Below, piece by piece: positions 22,505-35,094 of a stretch of DNA of 64,000 nt. This stretch comes from Nephrocerus scutellatus (Eukaryota > Arthropoda > Insecta > Diptera > Pipunculidae), in assembly GCA_947095585.1 (NCBI GenBank), contig OX352762.1:11883969-11947968 (forward strand), in the 5' to 3' direction. How positions within the stretch are numbered: position 1 is the stretch's first letter; each line of letters begins with the position of its first letter. Position numbers and translations under genes: made by a program. The notes under the pieces are model-generated. The model made no database searches and had not been told where the DNA came from. It saw nothing but the letters and a program-made list of their open reading frames with translations.

Positions 22505-23710
22505 AGTACCTTTTATAGTATTGAAGGGCCAGGCTTAGACCTTGAGCTATTAAAAAAAGCCCTACATGAAGCAGGTTTCAATGTCAAATCTGCCTACAAC
22601 ATAGTTAACAATAACAAAATCCCATAACCGCTTTATCGTGTAGCACTAGACCCCTCGATAAGCAATCGTCCAAAGAGTGAAGCCGCAGGATCACTGTCGA
22701 GGAGCTACATAAAAGAAATAGGACAGCTCAGTGCCAAAACTGGGAACACAAATCCTACTGCCTCATCCCAAATGTCTGTGGCAACTTTGAATTGCTAGTT
22801 AAAGAAACAAGAAGTGTCAAAAAATGCAGCAACGGTGGTGGCTAACACACTGCCAACTACAGAGGGTGTCGGGTGTACATCGATATGAAACCGAGAATGC
22901 GCCCCCAGCCAAAGCAACTAATCACATCTGCAACATTCACGGCAAAACCCAACGATGTCCTAACAGGGAACGATTTAAACAGCGTAACCTATTCTAATGT
23001 AATAAAAGTAGGACCCACTTTCAAAGCCGAGAAACCCATCAACGTCGAAGAACGCCCAAACATGAATGTTTCAAACAACGTGGAACGAGCACTCTCATCT
23101 CTCACTGAAACCCTCTCCAATTTTATAACTTCCATCCAAAATATGATGCAAGATGCAAGAGGAGTCTAAGAAAATATCTCGAAGATATGCGAACAACCAC
23201 CACTCACTCTGGAAAGCCGCAAAAAAAGCCATACTTCCAAAGCAGCACGACCCACCTATCATACTACCTAATGGAAACTGGTCAATAACCGACGAGGAAC
23301 AAGGAAAAACTTTTGCAGATCATCAATGTATAGTTTTTACGCCAAATCTATCGCAGTCCTACGAATGCTTACAGCTAAAAAGTTCCAGTAAGACTCTTAC
23401 AAATGAATTTTTTGAGAAGCAGGCCCATGCTCTAAAGAATATGGAATAAATCCGATAAAGGCACCAGAACACCTAACTTGCGCTTTCAACAGAGGTTTTA
23501 AGCCTAGACTACTTCGCCCAACCTTGGAAGACGTCGAAATAATCATTATCCCGAAGGTCGGTAAGGACCATACCCTTGTATCGTCTTATCGACCAATAAG
23601 TTTATCACCTTTACTATCCAAAGTCTTCGAGAGGACTGCATACCTATACTACTCTCAACAACACATTACTTCCTCTTGTCCGACATTTACGAAAATGCAT
23701 CGATAAAGCA
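22505..23710 (+). pseudogene. jockey-like LINE: gag end and RT start
   Basis: The plus strand shows jockey-type gag sequence in broken frames: LDLELLKKALHEAGFNVKSA and YNIVNNNK near 22530-22620, then VEELHK and a decayed CCHC region (NWEHKSYCLIPNVC) near 22700-22790. ORF2 pieces follow: RRYANNHHSLWKAAKKAILP and GNWSITDEEQGKTFADHQ (23153-23330). EIIIIPKVGKDHT and SSYRPISLSPLLSKVFER (23524-23640) give the RT fingers motifs 1-2. The endonuclease is missing and the RT stops before the palm. The ORF breaks are numerous. Confidence 0.85.
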
Positions 23711-24554
23711 TCGAATAAAGCCTGAAACAGATCGAAGTGCGGCCCCACCTTCAAGGAATGGTGGCTGGTGCTAATTTTAGCACTAATGTAAATATTTCCC
23801 CCATAGAATGATTAAATTTTGATCTTGGAAGCGCTTATTTTCGGAGATATTTTAAAGTTTCAGCTTAAAAAAACACCCTGTATATTATATGGACTATTTT
23901 AAACATGGATGCTTGACGTTATTATTTAGGTACCACACTAACCCAGTAAGAAAATGTAGCTGCCTCAAGCCAGTTGTATTTGTGTGTAGCTATTAATGCT
24001 TAGTGGAAGTCAACAAATAATTGCCCTTTCCTAAATGTTTATATACACCGCATATTGTACAAGAGGATGATTGTGTTTAGATACAAATTCGAAAGAGTAA
24101 AAGTTGCTTTTGGTGTCCGCATATATATTTCTCTTCCTAGCTGCCCGTACTCGCTTAGTTATAAAGCCAAAGAGGACAATAGGCAATAGGCAATCAAATT
24201 ATAAAGTAAAATCAAAAAACACAAAACGTCACGTGACATTTTTTTCACCCATATTTCGTACGTACAATAAGGTGACGTGTGTCCTTCCGACTCTTAAAAC
24301 GATGTCAACTATGGTCGGTTACTCACTAATTAAATGCAAAATTTAGAAAGTAAAATGGAAGCGACATTGCATAATAATTGCTACGAATCAATAAATGTGT
24401 GTATGAATACAGGTGCGGATAGACAATGAAATGACTGGATGTACCTGTGAGGGGACAATTTGCGTGTCTTGTTAGGCCACTAAGTGGTCCTTTGTTAGTC
24501 AGAATCCACTTCTAATGAAATTGTGTAGCTGACACGCACCCTTGTTTGGCGTAC
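23711..24554. other. No gene recognised; left flank of the hAT insertion
   Basis: No coding motif or repeat was identified. It is the pre-insertion genomic sequence next to the hAT element. Confidence 0.4.
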
Positions 24555-24562
24555 GTTTAGAG
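24555..24562. repeat. Left 8-bp target-site duplication of hAT element
   Basis: GTTTAGAG, identical to 27414-27421. Eight base pairs is the duplication length made by hAT transposases. Confidence 0.95.
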
Positions 24563-24675
24563 CAGGCCTTCTTAAACTGTGGGTCGCGACCCCAAATGGG
24601 GTCGCTTAGCATAATTCTGGGGTCGCGAGAGATTTTTAATGCCAAATATTTAAATACACGATTTTATAAAATCTA

Positions 24676-24857
24676 AAGTGCGTTCACGATAAGCTTACAG
24701 TGTTTATAGAATAGCAAGCAAAAATGAATATATTTGCATTCCGTATAGAAACGCGGACGCAGTGTTGTCCGAATTGCTCTTATACCTTTACGGAAAGCAA
24801 AATATTCATCCTTGTTTGCTATTCTTTAAACACTGTAAGCTTATCGTGAACGCACTT
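24676..24857. mobile_element. Tc1/mariner-like MITE nested in the hAT element
   Basis: A 182-bp foldback structure flanked by TA on both sides (24674-24675, 24858-24859). The terminal inverted repeats begin AAGTGCGTTCACGATAAGCT and match without error for 31 bp. They then continue with indels to about 80 bp, including GAATAGCAA and GAATAT blocks. It has no coding capacity. The TA flanks and size fit a mariner/Tc1-type MITE, though an internal palindrome of the hAT element itself is possible. Confidence 0.75.
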
Positions 24858-25145
24858 TAGATGTGTATTTGTGACAGAATCACACCACACACCTTCCTAC
24901 AAACAAAGTTTGGAATGTGCGCGCACAGTGCAGCGAGACAATGATTCAAAAACACTGACTATAATGTAAACTAGTGTAGTATTGACGCTCTTCTAGTGTA
25001 GTCAATTGTCAGTGTTCCACCGTAACGAGATTTTAGTTTCATTTTATTTATTCGGTAATTAATTAATCAATTATTATATGCAATATGTTATTATATGTTA
25101 TTTTTATATATTTATTGGATTTTAGAATCAAAATAATTTTTGGCC

Positions 25146-27157
25146 ATGGATAAATGGCTGAACTAAAATAAGGATGATAATGACGCAGATGATAATGCTA
25201 CAAACTCTCCTCAGGCAGGACAAAGTATTGAAAAACAGGCATTTATTGTGCGAAAAAGAAAATATGATGAGTCTTTTCTTCAATTTGGCTTTACATTTCA
25301 AATTTGTAAGGGTAATGAACAACCTCTTTGTTTGATCTGCAATGAATTATTGGCTGCGGAGAGTATGAAACCATCAAAATTAAAAAGACATCTTGAATCA
25401 AAGCATGTTTCGTATGTCAATAAACCAAAAGAATATTTTGAAAGATTGTATAAATCTTTAAATAAAGAAAAAAAATCCTTTCAAAAATTTATGACCGTTA
25501 ATGAAAAATATTTATTAGCGTCATACGAAGTTTCATACTGTATTGCTAAAAAGAAAAAGCCGTTCACCATTGGAGAAGATCTTATATTACCTGCTGCTAT
25601 TAAAATGGTAGAAATACTACATGGAAGTAAATATGGCGATGATATTCGAAAAATTCCTTTGTCGAACGACACTGTCGCGAATAGAATTTCTGATATTAAC
25701 AAGGACCAATTAGTGCAACTTATTGCAAGAATTAAAGAAAGCCCAAAATTTTCAATTCAGTTGGACGAAACAACGGATATTACTAAATTGGCTCAGTTGT
25801 TAGTATATGTCAGGTACGTTTATAAAGAAAACGTGGAGGAAGAATTGTTATTTTGTCGTCCTATGAAAGACCATACTACACGGAAAGACATATATTGTAA
25901 AGTTGACGAATTTTTAAAAACTGAAGGTTTAGAATGGAAAAATTGCTGTGGAATATGCACAGATGGTGCAAGAGCGATGACGGGCAAAAATATTGGTTTT
26001 AAATCATTTTTTCAAGGTGCTCCTTATGATCATGTAACTTTTACTCACTGTCTTATTCACCGAGAGGCCCTTGCAGCAAAAAAATTAGCACCAGAATTGA
26101 ACGATGTGCTTCAGAATGCTGATAAGATTATAAATTTTATTAAGAGCCATGCCCTTAACAGCCGCTTATTTTCAAATCTCTGCAAGGATACGGATTCCAA
26201 CTACACAACTTTATTATTACATTCAGAAGTAAGATGGTTGTCAAGAGGTCAAAGTTTAAGAAGATTATTGTTATTAAAGGATGAAATCGAAAAATTTTTA
26301 ACCGGACGAAAATGTGAACTTGCTGCTTTTTTTCAAAATGACTTATGGCTATCCAAGCTGTGTTATTTGTCAGATATCTTTGAGAAATTAAACGATCTCA
26401 ACTTGTCTCTTCAAGGAAAAAATTGCGATATATTTACTTCTAATGATAAAATTGAAAGTTTTATTAAAAAGATCAACATTTGGAAAAGTAGGGTAGAAAA
26501 GAATTCGTTCGAAATGTTTTCCAGTGTCGACAATTTTATAATCGAGAAAAATCATTGTAAAACTTTTATCGCAATAATTATTGTAGATCACTTAAAAACG
26601 CTAGAAACACAGTTCCGCACATATTTTATATTAAATATTGATTTCAAAAAGGTAGCTTGGATAGAAAAACCGTTTTGGACTGACTTGAGTGAGATTGATC
26701 ACCTGCCACTTAAAGCACAAGAGGAATTTGCTGAGCTTTCGAGTGACTCAAACTTAAAACTACATTTTCCAAAAAGCACTTGACTGAATTCTGGATCGGA
26801 ACTAGAACTGAATTTCCCACAATCGCTGATATGGCGTTAAATGTGCTTCTGCCATTCAACACCACATATTTATGTGAAGTTACTTTCTCAGCTTTAACAC
26901 ATATTAAATCCCAATATCGTTCATCGCTAAAAAATTTTGAAGAGGTCTTACGTCCAGCAGTGTCAAACATTCCACCAAGATTTAATTTGTTATGCAATAA
27001 AAAACACGCACATCCATCTCATTCAATTTTTTCCTTTAATTTTAATTTAATACTTACCACTCAACGACTGCGTTCGAATATATTCGAGCGAACTAAGACG
27101 GTCAGAATTTCCTTTTATTTATGTTATAGCAAAAAATGCAATTTTGATGAAAAATAG
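25146..27157 (+). pseudogene. hAT transposase, ZBED5-like, with early stop and frameshift
   Basis: The likely start ATG at 25146 gives MDKWLN, then an in-frame TAA at 25164. The frame then stays open from codon 8 to 26783. From codon GTG 25248, 511 codons are uninterrupted. They hold a BED zinc finger (C28, C31, H48, H53), a catalytic aspartate in SIQLDETTD (D173), a second in CTDGARAMTG (D239), and the hAT CxxH pair in THCLIH (C268, H271). A one-base loss in an A run near 26768-26775 ends this frame. The dimerisation domain continues in another frame at 26780: FWIGTRTEFPTIADMA, LLPFNTTYLCEVTFSALTHI (with the last catalytic-type glutamate), then PPRFNLLCNKKHAHPSH. Both lesions should abolish activity. 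Confidence 0.92.
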
Positions 27158-27413
27158 GGCATATAATTTTTGTAACTTTTGTTTGGAAATTTTGTAATAA
27201 ATACAATTTTACAACTTTTTGTGCAATTTTTAATTTTAAATTTTTGTATGTTTCAAAACGAATTCTAAAACTATATTTTTTCATGTGTATTGTTACATAA
27301 TAAATAAATCATCAAAAAATACTTATTTATCTTTCTGTTATATTTATATGGGGTCGCTAGGAAACTCGCAATCATAAATGGGGTCGTAAATGAAAAAAGT
27401 TTAAGAAGCCCTG

Positions 27414-27421
27414 GTTTAGAG
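27414..27421. repeat. Right 8-bp target-site duplication of hAT element
   Basis: GTTTAGAG, identical to 24555-24562, immediately after the terminal CCCTG. Confidence 0.95.
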
Positions 27422-29904
27422 TATGTTCCCTTTTCGTTTACCCTGCATTCAAGGAGTGATGACGTTCAATGGGTTTATTGGGGAGAACTCTTTAAAAATG
27501 TCCGGTGCTCCGCTCACACAAAGACAAGCTGATCTTTGGACTCTGCTTAGTTTGTCGCGATTGATCGCTGTGCTGTCCACCAAACAGCCACACTATAGCA
27601 GAATAGGTCTGACTTCTGCTGTGTATAGCCAATGAGTGATATGCGGTTGAAGACCCCATTTACTTCCTATGGCTTTTTTGCTTGAGGTTATTTTGTCAGG
27701 TTATGTGAGTTGCCTAACTCTCTCATACATACGTAAAGTACTTATCTAGCTATTTGCTATTACAGGGAATCTTAAAGATTATGCAATTAGCTGTGGAACT
27801 CCATCATCATGACTCAATATAAAAAGTTTAGCAGCTGGCTGGATAAAGCTAAACTGGTTACTAATAACACGAAATAAACAATATTTGTCCAACCTATATT
27901 ATTCGCCCTAAAGGACAAACCGATAAAAATATAAATAACTCGCAATAACCATTGACAATAAAAACGACCATAAACCACATAAATCTGATTGAAAAATGTT
28001 GTACAATTTGTTATCGAGCTATGCATTTGAAATCTAAACACAGGACCAAAAAGTGAGCCCAACATATTCCTCATTTTCTTGTGAAATCACGCACATCGTC
28101 CGATAATAATGCATGTTAAACGGCGATTAAATATCTAACCACCCGTACCTAGAACGTGACCATTACCGCTATTATGTATGAAGGATGATTACTCAATATC
28201 TGTGATGTTGTTGTCATTTTCAAAGCAGTGATGTGTGCAAAGCCTGGTGATATTTGTATTTCTTTACAAAAAAAAAGACAACATGCTGCGCACGACACAA
28301 ACTCACACTCAAGCAGAAAGGACGTGGACAATGAAGTGTGTCGCTGTGCAGATCCGTCGTTCGGTAACATTATTTTTCAACTAATGTCTGATAACTTATC
28401 TTTCGACAACAACAACAACGATACACCACCAAATGGCTCAACTGCAGGAAAAATTCTGATGAAATTGCGATTCATTCCATTTCATTGAAATGGTACATTA
28501 GATACCTACAAAAGCATCCCTTCTGTTTCTGTCCAGCTCGCTGCTATATCCCGCGCGAGTATCTCGAGTCGCATTAATAAATAATTATTACTTCGGACGA
28601 TTTACTCTGAAATTAAATGCATCTTCATGATCGTACATTTTGTTAGGAGAAAGTGAGCGGGAATCACAGTTCTGGAAAAAGAAACAGAAGAATAGGAATT
28701 TAAACGCCATTGCCAGATGCATCAGATCCAATTAATGAACTTCGAGATACTTGTTCTCGTGTTATTTTACATTGTTCTGGTCTGTTCTGTTCTTCTGTTA
28801 TACGTAATAAAGGTAAAAAAAATATAAAACTCAATAATCAAGGTTCAAGGTTGATAACTTTGGTGTTTGTTGAAATTATCGACATTTCTAAAAGGATTAT
28901 TATTTTGTTAAAAGGATCGCTGTGTTGTAGCGAAATGAAGGTAGAAGAAAATAACCTTCGTAATTATCAGATCATTAAAAAACCCAGGTAGAAGAATGCA
29001 TAAATCGCTTGCACAGAATTAAGGATACATATCGTGTAAATGAAGAGCGAGCACACTGACCCGTGAAACCGGGTTCATTCGAAGAAAATCCTTTTTTTTT
29101 TGTTTTACGACGGAGTCGTCTGCTCCATTTTTTAAATAAGAGTTTGCTTTTGTTGTTTTTTGTTTTCATTTGAAGAAGACCGCGATTCCATCAGGGGAGA
29201 AAACAAGGAGTATCCGTAGTCCTCTTTTAGTATCTGTTGCCTATTAAAATGTAAATTTAGACATTCACCATGAGACTACCGTTTGGCAGACAGGTCTACT
29301 GGAAGGTGGCGTGAAAAAAGAAGACAAGAAGCAGAAGACAAAACCAGTGCCAGTGGTCGGCGCCAGCCGATTATTATGCAAGGATTTCAATTCGATTGCA
29401 GTTTTCCAGGTATTCCGTCGTTAAGGATAAGGACTATATGCATTGTCCTCTGTCTCTGCAGTGTGTTTGTTTGTTTCGTAAGGTTCGTACAACTCGGTCG
29501 GGGGATTGTAGCATCCTAATTGGAATTGTGGATACCTTTGCGAAAGAATGCTTTTGTTTATTTTAGTGGAGATGGAGACTTAGTAGTGCAGGTAGTGCCG
29601 CAAATAATGAAGCTTTAGAGCCCCGCTTTTGTTTTGAGATAATGAGTGAAGATAAGAACCGTCTGCGAGTCTTCTAGATATTTTGATGTTACTAATAAAA
29701 ATGTGAAGCGTTTTTGCAAAAAGTAAAAAGAAAATGGAAAGATACATTTTGTATCGATTTATCGAAATGACGTTAAATTGGTAAAGCATAATTAACCATA
29801 AGCTCCTCTGTGTTTGTTTGGTTAGTCAGATTCTTTTCTTATTTGATTATGATTGTGAAGTAGTCGTAAATGGAGATGTGAGTATAAGATACGACTATAA
29901 GGAG
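27422..29904. other. No gene recognised
   Basis: No transposon or protein motif was identified. Several 60-93 codon frames lack recognisable domains. The region is a candidate for host intronic or intergenic sequence. Confidence 0.4.
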
Positions 29905-30590
29905 ATGAGTAAATTTTGTCTCTTATTTGTAGGTTGTTGTCCTTGCAGTAAAGTGCGAGCTTCTAGACCTAATAGGGCGGAATGTTGACGTCATCGCCGG
30001 GGGAAGTATGCCGAGGCACACACGATGTTTTTTGATCGCCTCTCGGCCGGAATATCTACTAGCAGTGCCACTAGGTCCGTCGTCATGAATTCTGGAATTG
30101 GAGGAAAGTTAATGTTTATGCTGATCAAACAGGCCGTCCTTGGCGCTGTTTCACCGCTTTTAAAGATTAGCTTACTTGCCTTATTCCGTTAACCCTTGAT
30201 TTGTCCGCTGATAACCCATGGTTCTTGAATAAGAGCAAGGGTAATGTTATCATCAGCGAATCTTTTGCAGAGGTTAGCGGACGCGACCTTAGCGTAATGC
30301 AGATTCACTTGTACCACCCTAATGGTGCTCATAAATCCCCTTTTGAGGAGTTGGCTTGCCGGAGTAATTTGGCCTGTTCCTTTGCAGCAAACAGTCGGTG
30401 TTTAACCCAGAGGTCTATTATTAGCCGACTTAACTGTCTTCCGCTTTGCGTGCCCAGCGGCACCGCTATTCGAAATGGAATATCCGGCCACATTACCGGT
30501 CATACGATGTACATTCGTACAGTCATAACGATAGTAGACTACCGGCCTAATTATGTTTTTACCGCCTCTGTTGCCAGATGAGCTTGGACC
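29905..30590 (-). pseudogene. R1/LOA-like LINE: gag zinc-knuckle end and endonuclease start
   Basis: On the minus strand, a decayed gag end with zinc-knuckle-like spacing (HRMTGNVAGYSIS, GAAGHAKRKT; 30420-30520) precedes ORF2. ORF2 begins near 30340 with VVQVNLHYAKVASANLCKRF, typical of R1/LOA endonucleases, then LALIQEPWVISG, LISI and LVALLVDIPAE near 30050-30230. It then reads IVCASAYFPGDDVNIPP near 29980-30010. The endonuclease N-terminal half is present and the rest is missing. Frames are interrupted. Confidence 0.78.
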
Positions 30591-30754
30591 AGCAAGCCCG
30601 ATGGACCTGCATTCTCGTGAAAATATATACTTCAGTCGAAAAACAAGTAATTAGAAGTATGTACTGTTAATTTAGTCTTAGCTCTTGGTGGTAGGTGTTA
30701 TAGTAGCTTATCAGTTATAAGATCATAGCCAGGTGACTTTTTCTTCTCGAGATC

Positions 30755-32875
30755 TTTATTTTGATGGGTGACCTTCAGGCAAAAGTAGGCAGCGACAACA
30801 GTGATTGGAAACAATTTTTCCCACAATCCCATCCACAAAGACACCTGGACCTCTGCTGATCGCACGTACAACAACCAGATTGATCACATAGCTATAAGCC
30901 GCATGTGGCGAGCATCGTTGCTGGACGTTAGAACCCTTGTGTTTGACAGTGTGCGATTAAAGCTCGCGGTCGGCTCAACCACACGAAGTCAAACAACGAG
31001 AAAGCCAGCCGTAGTAGCACTGAAAAACCCAGATGTGAAACTGCAATAGGTATCCCACATACAACAGTTACCATCTGAGATACACCCCCAAACCCTAGAG
31101 TCTAAAAGGGAGAAAACAGTAAATTCGTATACAGAAGCAGCCTCAACCATTTTATGCTATCCCGACAAAACTAGAAAAGAATGTATATCAGATAGCACGT
31201 GGAACACCATTCATGAACGCCAATCCATGACAGCAAAGTTAAACGTGGCCTCGGGTGCCGGATGAAGCGCATTAGTGCTAAAGTTGGCCGTTCAGCTAGG
31301 AACAACAAGCGAGCATGGCTAAGCGACATCGCTTAGTATCAATAGTAGACAATACAGCACCAACTCGCTCGCAAGCTCGCGAACAAGTTACATCACATCA
31401 ACTACCCTGTTAAGGCAATAGACGGCTCTTTGATCCTTATGGAGGAATAACAATGAACCCGCTCGACAGAACATTTTAAGAATGTTTTGAATTGTACTTC
31501 ACCATGCACGTCCATCAACCCACACCCTAATAGGCTACTTAACATCAGCGTCACTATTACTTCGTTGGATGAGGTAAGGACAAAAATTCGTTCACTGCAA
31601 TCAGGTAAAGCAGCAGGCCCAGACAACATCTACGCAGAACTCCTTCAAGCCGACGTCGAGTTAACTACGCGTACATTGTATGTGATATATTAAGGTATCT
31701 GGGAATCTGAAACCATTCCATCGTCTTTAAAAGAAGGCTTAATAGTCAAACTCCCCATGGCAGGTGATTTGAGCAATTGTGAAAACTGGAGTGGAATTAC
31801 CTTGCTAGACACCATAAACAAAGTGATCTCCTCTACAATAGCTAAGCGCTTACGGAATGCGTTAGAGCCAATTTTGAGAAATGAACCGGCAGAATTTCGG
31901 CCAAACCGTTCTTGTACTGATCAAATTAACACCCTGCGTATAATCATTGAACAGTCAGTAGAGCATCGTTCTCCTCTATATATGGTTTTGTAGATTTTAA
32001 ACGCGCTTTTGATAGCATGGACCGAAAGATGATGTGGCAGATTTTGTCTAGCTATGGTGTTCCGGGAAAACAACATCAGCAAGGAGCTGTACCGCGACTC
32101 AACATGCCGCGTCATTCAGAGCGGTCATCTTGGCTCACCTCTCAACATCTACTAGGGAGTCAAGCAAGGTTGCACCCTCTCACCATTGCTTTTCGAAATT
32201 GTCATCGACTCGGTGATGAAAATAGTAACCCGTACTCCATCGGGTTTGCCATGGAATGTTGTTCACCGCCTAGAAGACCACTATGGACTATGTCGATGAT
32301 ATCTGTCTCCTATCACAATCGCTAGGTGACATGAAGCGAAAATTAAACTCACTAGAATTCTACGCTTACAAAGTGGGCTTAAATATTAACGTCCCAAAAA
32401 CAAAACTACTTCGCGTTAACGCTAGTAGAATATGTGATCTCTCGATTGACGGACACAAGATGGAGGAAGTCGATAAGTTTTGTTACTTGGGCAGCTGGAT
32501 GTTAAAAAATGGTGGTGCTGACTCGGATGTGTGCTCTCGTGTAAACAAGGCGCGACACTCCTTTAGTTTGCTATATAATATCTGGAACTCCTCGCAAATC
32601 TCCCGCAATCTAAAGCTTACGATTTTCAGATCTAACGTTCTCTACTCTACTCTACTCTTGTATGTCTGCGAAACGTGGAAAGTTCACTGAGTCAATTGCG
32701 ACGCGCCTCCAAGTCTTCGTCAACAAGTGCTTAAGGAGGATACTGAGAAAAAGATGGCCGGGCATTATCACCAATCAAGACTCAAGACGCAGTAGGAAGC
32801 AATCGCGATCACCATCAGACGACAAAAATGGACTTATCACAAAAATACCAAACTGATTATTATTGAATTTTAATT
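30755..32875 (+). pseudogene. RTE-C LINE, endonuclease end through RT C-terminus
   Basis: A fairly long LINE relic on the plus strand. The endonuclease end includes MGDLQAKVGSDNSDW (30758-30805), HKDTWTSADRTYNNQIDHIA and LLDVRTL, where the NQIDH block carries catalytic-region residues. The linker gives KNPDVKLQ and RSARNNKRAWLSDIA. RT pieces are SGKAAGPDNIYAELLQAD (31600), NCENWSGITLLDTINKVISS and AEFRPNRSCTDQINTLR (31775-31935), DFKRAFDSMDRKMMWQ (31990-32040) and a palm decayed to YVDDICLLSQS (32285). Then come LNINVPKTKLLRVNA and DKFCYLGSWMLKNGGADSDV (32370-32530). The thumb and C-terminus read RLQVFVNKCLRRILRKRWPG. At least four shifts or stops are needed to follow it. Confidence 0.87.
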
Positions 32876-35090
32876 CAAATCGAAAACTTAAAAATGTAAA
32901 ATAACATCATCCTCGGCCCGAGAACAAGACCAAGACCATTCCAAATTAATTGACACATATTCCCAATCTCATTAAAATATTCACGACGTTAGTGGTTGAG
33001 GTAATTATTTATATACTTCCTCCTTGAAATTGTACGCCTAACGCCTGCCTGAGTGTTGAAATGTTGGCACTTTCTCATGTGCATGGTTGGCGAATCTTAG
33101 TAATGCTTGTTCTTCAGTCGCTGAGTTACTGCACGCCTCGAGGATCGTACCATTATCATCTGCACCGAACATTTGTCTTAATAGCTTCTTGTGTTGAGCT
33201 TGTGTTTTACGTATCTCCGATGAATTTGACCAGACAGGCAGTCATCAATAATTCTCCCACTGGCCACTGAAATGCGATGCTGGTCGATTGGTTCACAAGC
33301 TAAAGATACAACAACAAGAGCCGATCTTCGACCTTCTGAAACTCGTGCGTACGTGTCTCTCTCGGTTGATCGGCTCCACAGCAGCCATGGCCAGTATCTG
33401 TGAATTTATCAACAACAGTTTAAGCGAGTTATCGCATCGCAGGCAGCTTGCTGAAAACTTCCTCGAGCTTCAGCTGCAGCTTAGTCCGATCTCGCCTTCC
33501 TTTTACATAGCTATGTTGTTTTTCTTTTATGAGTTTTTGAAAAATGAATCGAGATAATTTTCAAATTCGTTTTCATATTTCAACGAATCAACGAACGATT
33601 TGGTTTTTTTTTTGTATTCCTCTTTTAAAGGCGAAGCGTTTTCTGTTTGAGAGGCCCGATGCAACCTGCGCTGGATTAATCGGATATCACCAAAGGAATT
33701 TGAAATTAATCTATGCAGGTTAAGCAGGGTAAGAAAAAAATAAAGAAAAAAAAACAACAACGAGAAAGCAATTAATGATAGTCAGGAGTGCGCGGAGATA
33801 CGTAGATACATATTTATGTATCTCCATATCCATCGATACGAATGATTTAGGTATTTCTGTTTGGTTTACGTAGAGCGGTAAAAAATAAGATTTTTTTTCC
33901 AATTTCAGAAGAGAAGCAGGAGGTGGAGTTGTTAGACAAAGCAAACGATACGACTTTATGAAGTGATTGCCGGCATCTGGTTATTAAGTTTAATTAAAAT
34001 GCGCTCTGCTTTGATGGACTACGACATTGATAGCCCTGATGTGTTATTTTTACGCTTCATTTTATGGATTATATTGAGGGGTTTTATGACTTTATTATTA
34101 TGGGCGCGGGTGTGTTTGTGTACAAGACATTTTTGAATTCTTGCTTCGAAAATGTTTCGTGGGAAAATCAAGAACTCTTCTAAACACAATAATCGAATAT
34201 TTGTGACTAATTTTGAATGTTTTAATAAGGCATTGAAATGTAGTAATTGACATGGACTTCCAAGTAAAGTTAACGAAGAAGAAGAACAGTTTATTCGAAC
34301 TGAGTTTTTTGGCTAAACGGTTAAATTTGTATCGAAGCTTAACATTTCATACGATTAACACCATCACATGCCGAGATTATAAACCAATTCTTATACGATA
34401 CAATAACACAATCGATAAAACGCCGGTATGGCACTCGAACGACATCCATCACCGCCGGTTCAAAGCCGAACACAACAAAAATAGGTAAACCGAAAACATT
34501 ACATTTTTAACCCATGTTAAGCTAAGGCACCACACAGTACCAAAATTATACTACAAAGGTCGGACATCCAGCCGTTGGGGGGGATATTGCCGTGCCTAAA
34601 CACGCAAAGATACACATAAAGCCATCCTAATATGTACACCCGTCTTTTCCTTCTTACCAACCATATCGATATGCTTCACAGATGGTTATTCAAAATAAAC
34701 CATGATACTGGACAGGAATCCAATCAACAATCGTGAAAGTCAACGGACTTCACCCACACAGCGACCGTTTCCTACCAGGTTCTTCACGGGCCGATGATAT
34801 ACGATATTTTATGCCTTACTCGACTTTGTTTTATTTCAAACTGAATTCACTACTTAGAACATATGTAGGGGACCCTGTTGAGAAGGCCGTCAGCTATCAG
34901 CAAAATAGGGGCAAAAACACAGAATGCATCAAAGCTGCAGGTGGCCGTACCTATCTCTGACTGGTGGAAGTGGGATAGAACCTCCACGTGGTGGCCACCG
35001 GTAATGTTCCTCCAATACAGGAAAAGGCTAGTACCTTCAATTGTATGGTTAGTGCGAGGCCAATAACCTCGCCCGAAAAAAAAACCTAGT
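32876..35090. other. No gene recognised
   Basis: A somewhat GC-richer stretch lies at about 33040-33520 with frames of 69-89 codons (33061-33270 begins with a hydrophobic MLALSHVHGWRILVMLVLQS). I see no splice sites or domain that would support a gene. T-rich tracts occur near 33600-33620. Confidence 0.35.
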
Positions 35091-35094
35091 CACC

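Larger units (their letters stand above)
24563..27413 (+). mobile_element. Complete hAT-superfamily DNA transposon (BED-finger type)
   Basis: A 2851-bp element is bounded by exact 8-bp duplications. Its ends are inverted: CAGGCCTTCTTAAACT at the left and the complement of CAGGGCTTCTTAAACT at the right (one mismatch in 16). Inside both ends are repeated GGTCGC/GCGACC motifs (left near 24583-24630, right near 27352-27390), likely transposase binding sites. It carries a nested MITE at 24676-24857 and a broken transposase gene at 25146-27157. The exact duplications point to a relatively recent insertion, perhaps driven by transposase from another copy. Confidence 0.95.

Noticed and set aside
25248..26783. 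Domesticated host gene of the ZBED5 type
   Set aside because: The frame sits within an element with hAT ends and 8-bp target duplications, lacks a usable ATG before the zinc finger, and is cut by a frameshift before the dimerisation domain.
26760..26790. Programmed -1 frameshift in the hAT transposase
   Set aside because: The A run does not form a canonical slippery heptamer in frame and the gene already has a stop at codon 7; a one-base loss is simpler.
30201..30581. 126-codon plus-strand frame
   Set aside because: It is the antisense shadow of a LINE gag/endonuclease relic on the minus strand.
33061..33270. Signal-peptide-like frame MLALSHVHGWRILVMLVLQS
   Set aside because: It has no adjacent splice donor, no promoter pair and a poor start context, unlike the 15163 exon.
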